Assembly (NCBI GenBank): GCA_026388735.1
Contig: JAPLJG010000031.1
Span: 1-42,322, forward strand
Length of the DNA: 42,322 nt
Direction of reading: 5' to 3'
Origin: Deltaproteobacteria bacterium
GTDB taxonomy: Bacteria > Desulfobacterota > Desulfobulbia > Desulfobulbales > Desulfurivibrionaceae
The notes below the pieces were generated by a model. That model was not told the origin of the DNA. It saw only the letters and a list, made by a program, of their open reading frames with translations, and ran no database searches. Below, piece after piece: positions 36,250-42,322 of this stretch. How positions within the stretch are numbered: position 1 is the stretch's first letter; each line of letters starts with the position of its first letter. The position numbers and the translations under genes are program-made.

Positions 36250-36948
36250 CTACAACCACACCTGCCCTGTCTTTTTCCCGTCTCGCTTGAAAAAATACAG
36301 CAACATCACCCCGGCCACAAAGCCGCCGACATGGGCCCACCAGGCCACCCCACCCTCAACCAGCCTGCCCGCCGCAGCCTGCTGGGCAGCACCTTGCATA
36401 AACTGCAAGAGAAACCAAACGCCGATAAAAAAATAGGCCGGAATTTCCACCAGATAAAACAGGATAAAGATCGGGATAAAGGTGAGAATCCGAGCACGGG
36501 GAAAAAGAAAAACATATGCGCCCAGCACCCCGGAAATGGCGCCGCTCGCCCCGATCATCGGGGATTGGGCCTGGGGATTGGCCCAGAATTGTGCAAAGGC
36601 CGCGGCAACCCCGCAGAGCAGATAAAAGAGCAGATAGCGGCCATGTCCCATCCGGTCTTCCACGTTATTGCCAAAGATCCACAGCATCCACAGATTGGAA
36701 AAGACATGGAGCAGGCCGCCATGGAGAAACATGGCGCTGAAAATCGGGACGTAGCTGCCAAGGGACATGGCGTTTCCCGCATATTCTGCGGCAAAACGGG
36801 CCGGAACAAAACCATGGGCCACGATGAAGGCTTCCAGTTTCGAACCAAGGCTCAGTTGATAGACAAAGCAGAGGACATTGACGATGATGAGCCAGAGATT
36901 GACAACAGGGAAATGCTGGGAGAGAATATCATCCTTTAAGGGGAACAT
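36250..36948 (-). CDS. Rhomboid-family intramembrane serine protease
   Basis: The 232-residue protein has six or seven membrane helices with the catalytic GASG serine (in MIGASGAISGVLGAY) and the paired histidine in HVGGFVAGVM; the FLHGGLLHVFSNLWMLWIFGN segment is the conserved HGxxHxxxN region. It cleaves other membrane proteins within the bilayer. It lies 17 bases after the histidine kinase on the same strand and convergent with trxB, which ends 24 bases away. Confidence 0.93.
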   Translation of the reverse strand: MFPLKDDILSQHFPVVNLWLIIVNVLCFVYQLSLGSKLEAFIVAHGFVPARFAAEYAGNAMSLGSYVPIFSAMFLHGGLLHVFSNLWMLWIFGNNVEDRMGHGRYLLFYLLCGVAAAFAQFWANPQAQSPMIGASGAISGVLGAYVFLFPRARILTFIPIFILFYLVEIPAYFFIGVWFLLQFMQGAAQQAAAGRLVEGGVAWWAHVGGFVAGVMLLYFFKRDGKKTGQVWL

Positions 36949-36965
36949 GCCTCAGCAAGTTCCCT

Positions 36966-38366
36966 CTAGGCTTGATCAACGGGAACGTTGTTCGGATCGG
37001 GCAACGGCAGGATGAAATAAAAGTTATTCCCCTCTTCCGTGGCCTCGTAGCCAGCCACGCCGCCATGGATCTCCACCACCTGCTTGATGAAAGCCAGACC
37101 ATGCCCGGTTCCGGGTACGGACTGGCTCCGTTTCCCCCGGACGCCATCGGCAAAGATGTTTTTCGCCTCAACCTCGGAAAGATGCTCCCCGGTGGTGAAG
37201 ACGTTGAACTTGACCGCAGGCTTGCCAGGGCCGAAATAATCAGCCAGCAACTCGCGGCCATAGGCCACGGCTTTTCTAACCTTTCCGTCACGGTTCGTTA
37301 TTTCGGCGGTGTATTTCACGGCATTGGAAAAGAGATTGGCATAAACCTGGGAAAGCAACCCGACATCCACCCGCAGAAAGAGTTCTTCCTCCTGCATATC
37401 CTCGGGCTTTTCCACCGCAATCCCCCGGGCTCCGAATCTGCTCAGGAAATGATCAAGCTGCGGCGAGACAATCTCACGATCGATGGAGCATTTCCTGGGG
37501 CGCAGCACGAAACGGCCCTGGGCAAAATGATCCCGCCGGAACAGGCTCTCCAGAAAGAGACTGTAATTGGCATGGTGCTCCAACAATTCCCGGTGGTTTT
37601 CAAGCAGGCTTCGGTGCAGGTTGCTCACCTTGCTGATCACCAGTTCGCAGCTGCCACTGGGCACACCATGGGCGGCCTTGAACCCGGCAATCATTTTTTC
37701 CACCTCATCGATATCCCCGATGCGGGCCTTGAGCTGATTGAACAGATGCTTGAAATACATATTGGGGGTGATGACGTTGTGTTCGATGTCCATCACCAGA
37801 TTGTTGATGAACCTCAGATGTCTGATATTTTCGTGTGAAATCAGACGATTGTGCAGATTGTAGCCGATGCGATTTGTGTATTTGCCCAGGAAGAAACGAT
37901 CCGCCTTGGAAATTTTTTCAAGAGGATAGACCTCAAAAACCCCCATGACTTGTAGGTTGAGCGGTCGCTTCTCGTCATCTTGTGTGTCAAGGGATGGTTT
38001 GCAATGGATCGGCACCAACAGCGAGTGCTCGCTCTCATAACTTTTAAAGGTCAACCGCACATGCGCCGGGGCAGCAGCCGGTTTCGGCAGCAGGCCTTTC
38101 CGACTTTCACAGACCAAAACCAGCTTCTCCTTTTGCTTGTCAAACAGATAGAGACGGCTGTGCAAGCCGAGAAACTCGGAAAGAGCGGCCACGCAGACCC
38201 GGTAGAAATCCTCGTTGGAGTCGAATTCCTGGGCGAGATCAAAAAAGGCGCGCAACAGGTCATTCTGGGCAGGGCTCAGATTATAGCTCGCGTAGCTGCG
38301 CTGCTTTTCTCTGATCCGCAGCCTGATCTGCTGCAAATCCAAACATGAATGGGGTTCCTGGCTCAT
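36966..38366 (-). CDS. Sensor histidine kinase with GAF-like N-terminus and atypical H-box
   Basis: The 466-residue soluble kinase lacks membrane helices. Residues 40-190 resemble a GAF domain (LRAFFDLAQEF to GYNLHNRLISHE). The helix that should hold the phospho-histidine reads FINNLVMDIEHNVITPNMYF, which lacks the usual HELRTP pattern; the EHNVITP histidine is the likely site. The HATPase domain is clear: VYANLFSNAVKYTAEI (N-box), GTGHGLAFIKQVVEIHGG (G-box) and a final FYFILPLP. No partner regulator is adjacent. ATG 38366 is preceded by AGGGAG at short spacing; a TTG at 38381 is possible. It lies 17 bases upstream of the rhomboid gene. Confidence 0.82.
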   Translation of the reverse strand: MSQEPHSCLDLQQIRLRIREKQRSYASYNLSPAQNDLLRAFFDLAQEFDSNEDFYRVCVAALSEFLGLHSRLYLFDKQKEKLVLVCESRKGLLPKPAAAPAHVRLTFKSYESEHSLLVPIHCKPSLDTQDDEKRPLNLQVMGVFEVYPLEKISKADRFFLGKYTNRIGYNLHNRLISHENIRHLRFINNLVMDIEHNVITPNMYFKHLFNQLKARIGDIDEVEKMIAGFKAAHGVPSGSCELVISKVSNLHRSLLENHRELLEHHANYSLFLESLFRRDHFAQGRFVLRPRKCSIDREIVSPQLDHFLSRFGARGIAVEKPEDMQEEELFLRVDVGLLSQVYANLFSNAVKYTAEITNRDGKVRKAVAYGRELLADYFGPGKPAVKFNVFTTGEHLSEVEAKNIFADGVRGKRSQSVPGTGHGLAFIKQVVEIHGGVAGYEATEEGNNFYFILPLPDPNNVPVDQA

Positions 38367-38450
38367 GATCTCCCTGACCAATAAGAGCGTATCGCATATT
38401 GCCTACTTTCCAGAAAATATCCTATCACATGGGTCGGCGTCGCGGAAAAA

Positions 38451-38984
38451 TTAATTCCGGCCGACAAGCACGATTTCATCGGCCCCGCTCTTCTCGGCAA
38501 GGCGCACATGCACATGTTCACCGGCCTTGACCGGGATGTCCATGCCCACGTAGTCCGGCTGAATCGGCAACTCCCGCCCACCCCGGTCAACCAAGACGGC
38601 CAGTTGGATGCACTGCGGCCGACCAATGTCCATCAAGGCATCCATGGCGGCCCGGATGGTGCGACCGGTAAAAATAACATCGTCCACCAAAACCACCACC
38701 ATCTCCTCCATGGGAAAGGCGATGCTGGTTTTCTTGACGATGGGATTCTGGCTGGCCAGGCTCCAGTCATCCCGGTAGAGCGTGATATCCAGGGTGCCGG
38801 TGGGCAGCACGATCTTTTCCCGATCCTGGATCAGTTTCTGGATACGGTCGGCAAGAAAGACCCCACCGGTATGGATGCCGATTATAGCCAGGTTGGCAAC
38901 CCCGTGGTTATTTTCCACGATCTGCAGGGCGATCCGGTGCAATGATCGATCTATATCCTCTGCCGACATGATCCGTTTTTCCAT
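38451..38984 (-). CDS. pyrR: PyrR, pyrimidine regulator/uracil phosphoribosyltransferase
   Basis: The 177-residue protein has the PRPP-binding motif VVLVDDVIFTGRT (97-109) and the family features AIIGIHTGGVFLA, TLDITLYRDDW and LVDRGGRELPIQPDYVG. PyrR binds UMP and regulates pyr genes by attenuation in Gram-positives; in Desulfobacterota it may act mainly as a phosphoribosyltransferase. CTGGAGG precedes the ATG at 38984. It is 27 bases downstream of purN. Confidence 0.94.
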   Translation of the reverse strand: MEKRIMSAEDIDRSLHRIALQIVENNHGVANLAIIGIHTGGVFLADRIQKLIQDREKIVLPTGTLDITLYRDDWSLASQNPIVKKTSIAFPMEEMVVVLVDDVIFTGRTIRAAMDALMDIGRPQCIQLAVLVDRGGRELPIQPDYVGMDIPVKAGEHVHVRLAEKSGADEIVLVGRN

Positions 38985-39011
38985 CTTTTTACCTCCAGGT
39001 ATTCAGAGAGT

Positions 39012-39578
39012 TTACGGCCAAAAATAATCGATGCCCTGCGCAATCACCGCATTGATCGCCTCGGGATATGCCGCGCATTCCGCAGCAAAAACCCGGGCCG
39101 CGATATCATCGGGCGTGTCGGCCTCGTCAACAGGCACGCAGTGCTGGACCACAATCGGCCCCTCGTCGTACACCTCGTTGGCAAAGTGGACCGTGCAACC
39201 GGTTACCTTGACCCCACGCGCTTTGACGGCCCGATGCACCCGCATGCCATACATCCCTGCCCCGCAAAAGGACGGAATCAGAGAGGGATGGATATTGAGC
39301 ACTGCCCGTTGCAGATGGGTCGGCGGCTGATAGAGCTTCAGATACCCGGCCAGCAGCACCAGCTCGATCCCATACTCTTGCAAGATGGCGTTGATGGCGA
39401 CATTATCCTTGGCATGGAAGGCCGGATAACCGTAGTTTCTGGCCTTGGTAAGACCGAGGGCGTCGGGCAGATTAGAGAGCACCACTTCGATGCTCCCTTG
39501 CATGGTGCCAGCAGCAATCCGTTCATGGAAGTTATCGAGGGTCCGGCCGGAGCCGGAGAGCAATACCGCCATCTTCAT
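39012..39578 (-). CDS. purN: Phosphoribosylglycinamide formyltransferase
   Basis: The 188-residue enzyme has the SGSGRTLDNF phosphate loop, the catalytic N and H of VLNIHPSLIPSF, the TVHFANEVYDEGPIV segment with the catalytic Asp, and PVDEADTPD. It adds the first purine formyl group from 10-formyltetrahydrofolate. The start is ATG 39578, preceded by GGTGGCGGC; a GTG at 39587 directly abutting the purH stop is the alternative. It is coupled to purH. Confidence 0.94.
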   Translation of the reverse strand: MKMAVLLSGSGRTLDNFHERIAAGTMQGSIEVVLSNLPDALGLTKARNYGYPAFHAKDNVAINAILQEYGIELVLLAGYLKLYQPPTHLQRAVLNIHPSLIPSFCGAGMYGMRVHRAVKARGVKVTGCTVHFANEVYDEGPIVVQHCVPVDEADTPDDIAARVFAAECAAYPEAINAVIAQGIDYFWP

Positions 39579-39587
39579 TGCCGCCAC

Positions 39588-40202
39588 CTACTTGAAATAG
39601 GGATTGGATTCGACATCCACTGTGTTCAACCAGTTGACAATAGCGGTGTCGTAGGTGCTGGTCAGGGCAAAGACCTTTACCGCCAGGCGGAAGCGGGTCT
39701 TGAGCGTGGTGTTGCCAGTAGCCTTGATTTCGGCCAGCACCTGCGGGTAATCGGCAGGATCAACGATCACGGTGACATCCTGGAAATTCTTGGCGCTTGA
39801 GCGTAGCATGGTGGGGCCGCCGATGTCGATGTTTTCAATGGCCTCCCCCAGGGTGCAGGCCGGATTGGCCACGGTTTTTTCAAAGGCATAGAGATTGACC
39901 GCCACCAAATCGATGGCCTGCAAGCCATGCTCCTGCATCTGCTTGACATGGTCCGGGTTGGTTTTCTGGGCCAGGATGCCGCCATGCACCTTGGGATGCA
40001 GGGTCTTGACCCGACCATCGAGCATCTCGGGAAAGCCGGTGAATTCGGAAACATCCTTGACCTTGATGCCGTTATCCCGCATCTTCTTGGCCGTGCCGCC
40101 GGTGGAGAGGATCTCGATCCCCAGCTGCTCCAACTCCCTGGCAAATCCCTCAATCCCGGATTTGTCGGTGAGACTGATCAATGCCCTTTCTATCTTTTTC
40201 AT
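39588..40202 (-). CDS. purH: IMP cyclohydrolase, PurH N-terminal domain only
   Basis: The 204-residue protein contains only the MGS-like IMP cyclohydrolase half of Pur[46 protein letters not shown] (start of a conserved run), [10 protein letters not shown] and [15 protein letters not shown]. The AICAR formyltransferase half is absent, so another protein must supply that step. Stand-alone cyclohydrolases are known in several anaerobic lineages. Ribosome-binding AGGAG precedes ATG 40202. purN follows about 10 bases downstream. Confidence 0.93.
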   Translation of the reverse strand: MKKIERALISLTDKSGIEGFARELEQLGIEILSTGGTAKKMRDNGIKVKDVSEFTGFPEMLDGRVKTLHPKVHGGILAQKTNPDHVKQMQEHGLQAIDLVAVNLYAFEKTVANPACTLGEAIENIDIGGPTMLRSSAKNFQDVTVIVDPADYPQVLAEIKATGNTTLKTRFRLAVKVFALTSTYDTAIVNWLNTVDVESNPYFK

Positions 40203-40350
40203 GGGTTTCTCCTGAATCCTGAATATCATCTCAAAACAACCTATACATCTGCCGCAACCATTGAACAGACACTGTAACGCAAAGAGACGAAGACGCAAAG
40301 CAAACAGATTATCCCACGAAAAAAAGCAGGCAGTTCCCGCCCCTCGGTCC

Positions 40351-40743
40351 TTATTCTTCTTTTTTGGTAAACCTCCTGATCAGCCGCCGGTCCCGCTTGC
40401 CTGGACGCCCTGGCGGCGCGGCGCCAACAACCCGCAAGAGACGCCGGGCCTCCCTGGCCTCGGTGCGGGCAGCGATGCTTTCCGGGGTTTCCTCATAAAG
40501 CAATTGCGCTTCCGGTGCGCCCCGCCGCTGGTCGCTGACGGCTCGAACCACAATAACAAATTCTTCTTGTTCCTTCTGGATTCGCAGCCCGTCGCCCACA
40601 GCCACCAAGCGGGAAGGTTTTACCCGCAAGCCCGCCACCTGCACCTTGCCGCCAGCCACCGACTGAGAGGCCTGGGCGCGGGTCTTAAAAAAACGGGCGG
40701 CCCACAGCCATTTATCCAACCGGACCTGTGTTTCCTCGCTCAT
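40351..40743 (-). CDS. S4-domain RNA-binding protein, Hsp15 type
   Basis: The 130-residue protein starts with an S4 domain ([20 protein letters not shown]) followed by [17 protein letters not shown] and a basic C-terminus ([12 protein letters not shown]). E. coli Hsp15 (HslR) binds stalled 50S subunits carrying nascent chains. ATG 40743 is preferred over the TTG at 40776. It is divergent from folE2 with 138 bases between. Confidence 0.9.
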   Translation of the reverse strand: MSEETQVRLDKWLWAARFFKTRAQASQSVAGGKVQVAGLRVKPSRLVAVGDGLRIQKEQEEFVIVVRAVSDQRRGAPEAQLLYEETPESIAARTEAREARRLLRVVGAAPPGRPGKRDRRLIRRFTKKEE

Positions 40744-40881
40744 CGTTTTTTCCGCAGCCTCCTCCGCACTCTTCAAGCTACCACAGTTCCCGGCCGGGAG
40801 CCAAGCCCCATCCCGCAGCCTGGCGCACTCCCCGTTTACCGCTTTCCGGCCCGAACCAAATGGTGTATATATTTGGGCACC

Positions 40882-41619
40882 ATGAAGCTCAATACCGTCG
40901 GCATAAAAGATATCAGGTATCCGGTGCGGGTGCGCGAAAAATCCGGAGGCATGCAGGAAACCGTGGCCAGCATCAGCCTACAGGTCAGCCTGCCGCGCCA
41001 GTACCGGGAATCCTGCGTCTCCACCTTCATCAAGGTTCTGAACACCTACCAAGATGAGATGAGCAACCGGATCTTCAGGAACCTGCTGGCCGAGGTAAAA
41101 GAAGAGTTGCGGGCGGAATCGGCCCATGTGGAAATGACCTTTCCCTATTTTTTGGAAAAAAAGGCGCCAATCACCGGCACAGCCGGTCTCATGGAATATA
41201 CCTGCCGGTTCACCGGCGGCATTGGCAAAGATGAGGATTTCATCCTCTCTGTCTGGGTGCCGGTGACCACCTTATGCCCCTGCTCAAGAGAGATCAGCGA
41301 TTGCGGTGCCCATAACCAGCGGGGCGAGGTGAACCTCACCGTCAAGTACTCGGGGTTCATCTGGATGGAAGATCTCATCGCCATGGCCGAGGCAGGGGCC
41401 TCCTGCGAGGTGTATTCCCTATTGAAAAGGCCGGACGAGAAATATGTAACGGAAAAGGCCTACAACAACCCGATGTTTGTCGAAGATGCGGTGCGCAAGG
41501 TGGCGGAGCAGGCCATGGCCCATCCGGCCATCACCTGGTTTTCCGTAAGCGTGGAAAGCTTTGAATCCATCCACAAGCACAGCGCCTATGCCTATGTGGA
41601 CAGCGACGAGATTCGCTGA
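40882..41619 (+). CDS. folE2: GTP cyclohydrolase FolE2
   Basis: The 245-residue protein belongs to COG1469: VGIKDIRYPV at the N-terminus, the metal/active-site segment LCPCSREISDCGAHNQRG (131-148) with its catalytic cysteine, and VSVESFESIHKHSAYAYV near the end. It catalyses the first step of folate (and queuosine) synthesis with flexible metal use. The ATG at 40882 begins close to the first conserved strand; most family members carry a slightly longer N-terminus, so the true start could be upstream (TTG 40873). Confidence 0.93.
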   Translation: MKLNTVGIKDIRYPVRVREKSGGMQETVASISLQVSLPRQYRESCVSTFIKVLNTYQDEMSNRIFRNLLAEVKEELRAESAHVEMTFPYFLEKKAPITGTAGLMEYTCRFTGGIGKDEDFILSVWVPVTTLCPCSREISDCGAHNQRGEVNLTVKYSGFIWMEDLIAMAEAGASCEVYSLLKRPDEKYVTEKAYNNPMFVEDAVRKVAEQAMAHPAITWFSVSVESFESIHKHSAYAYVDSDEIR

Positions 41620-41690
41620 AGTAACCGCTCGGCAGCACCACCTCTGCTTCGCAGTCTCGCTCCGCTCACTTAGCTGTCATCGGCCTGCTC

Positions 41691-41733
41691 GTGTGCAACA
41701 GCACACTTCGCAGACCTCTTTCGCGCATCTGCG
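41691..41733. other. Two short hairpins in the folE2-GGDEF intergenic region
   Basis: GTGTGC/GCACAC (41691-41696 with 41701-41706) and CGCAGA/TCTGCG (41709-41714 with 41728-41733) lie between convergent genes. No U-run follows, so a terminator role is uncertain. Nothing else is seen in 41620-41785. Confidence 0.3.
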
Positions 41734-41785
41734 GCACTGCCAATCGATTACTCTTTCTGGATTTCCGGAATTTTGCCCCCCTTGC

Positions 41786-42322
41786 TTAGGCCGCCATCCG
41801 CACCAGGTTGCGCCCGGCGTGTTTGGCCGCATACAATGCCTTGTCCGCCCGGTTGATCAGGGCATCCATGCTCTCCCCTGTTCGGTAACCAGCCAGTCCA
41901 CAGCTGATGGTGACGCCAAGCGGCAGCTCCGCCACCCGTTGCCGCAACTTTTCGGCAATGGTGACCGCATCATCCGCCACAGTTCCCGGACAGAGCACCA
42001 TGAACTCCTCCCCACCCCAACGCCCCAATACATCCGTTTCCCTGATCTGCCTTCCCACCGTCGCGGCAACCTCTTTCAAGACCTGATCCCCGATGGAATG
42101 CCCAAGGCTGTCGTTGATCTTCTTGAAGTAATCAAGATCAAAGAGAATGATGGCCAGGGGGCTTCCATACCGGGCAGCCCTGGCCATTTCCTGCCGTAGG
42201 GAGTCCTCGATCTTACCGCGATTGTATATCCCTGTCAGGGTATCGGTGGTGGCAAGCCGGGTAAGCGCCTCTTCCATCTTTTTGCGCTCGGTGAGATCAT
42301 GCAGGGTTTCGATAACCGCAAC
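41786..42322 (-). CDS. GGDEF diguanylate cyclase, C-terminal part (partial)
   Basis: The gene runs off the window's end. The visible 178 residues hold the end of a PAS/PAC-like linker (VIETLHDLTERKKMEEAL) and a complete GGDEF domain: DTLTGIYNRGKIE, FDLDYFKKINDSLGHSIGD, an inhibitory I-site RETD, active GGEEF, and the final ADKALYAAKHAGRNLV. It should make cyclic di-GMP in response to a sensed signal. The sensor domain lies outside the window. Confidence 0.93.
   Translation of the reverse strand, partial: VAVIETLHDLTERKKMEEALTRLATTDTLTGIYNRGKIEDSLRQEMARAARYGSPLAIILFDLDYFKKINDSLGHSIGDQVLKEVAATVGRQIRETDVLGRWGGEEFMVLCPGTVADDAVTIAEKLRQRVAELPLGVTISCGLAGYRTGESMDALINRADKALYAAKHAGRNLVRMAA

Noticed and set aside
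40261..40881. Long upstream extension of the folE2 frame
   Set aside because: It overlaps the S4-domain gene on the other strand and has no family similarity; it is a shadow of high-GC coding DNA.
41620..41785. tRNA gene between folE2 and the GGDEF gene
   Set aside because: Short hairpins are present but no cloverleaf or T-loop consensus is visible.

Overview
The window comes from a Gram-negative, anaerobically respiring bacterium with fairly high GC. The gene set best fits the Desulfobacterota, probably a Desulfobulbales-like lineage. The grounds are a decaheme cytochrome paired with an MtrB/PioB-type porin, a stand-alone IMP cyclohydrolase, FolE2, a Lol-like ABC cluster and two-partner secretion. 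This placement is inferred from gene content; no rRNA or tRNA gene is visible to confirm it.

Layout. 1-830: the end of a histidine kinase and an overlapping response regulator with an ArsR-like output domain. 830-4600: a structured leader, a decaheme cytochrome c and an outer-membrane porin, forming an electron conduit across the outer membrane and closed by a strong terminator. 4750-6930: TSUP permease, PAP2 phosphatase, a small membrane protein and an FmdB zinc ribbon. 7000-14460 (minus strand): a tightly packed run of U32 peptidase (frameshifted), LolA-like periplasmic protein, two FtsX/LolC-type permeases, a LolD-like ATPase and an outer-membrane barrel. This looks like a complete envelope lipid or lipoprotein trafficking route. 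14560-21380: housekeeping and envelope genes (SYLF lipoprotein, YggS, TatD, nitroreductase, a lipoprotein, CoaBC with an internal deletion, HDOD, LysM). 21420-24720: copper ATPase CopA and the divergent chaperone CopZ, separated by a long inverted repeat, then a DUF493 protein. 24840-35170: a two-partner secretion locus (TpsB, 1,692-residue TpsA, FecR-domain protein) followed by a convergent CHASE2 adenylate cyclase. 35210-42322: thioredoxin reductase, rhomboid protease, an atypical histidine kinase, PyrR, PurN, PurH N-domain, S4 RNA-binding protein, FolE2 and a partial GGDEF protein.

Most notable signals: (1) homopolymer tracts at the control points of surface genes: G8 in the ribosome-binding region of tpsA, C9 at the start of the fecR-like gene, and C8 in the cytochrome leader. 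These could act as phase-variation switches. (2) Nine tandem 19-residue Cys-X8-Cys repeats in the C-terminal part of TpsA. (3) The cytochrome leader with consecutive hairpins and a small overlapping upstream ORF. (4) A CoaBC lacking the stretch that normally holds the PXMNXXMW catalytic motif. (5) The Lol-like cluster with its own barrel. None is proven from sequence alone; the frameshift and deletion signals could also be assembly or sequencing errors.
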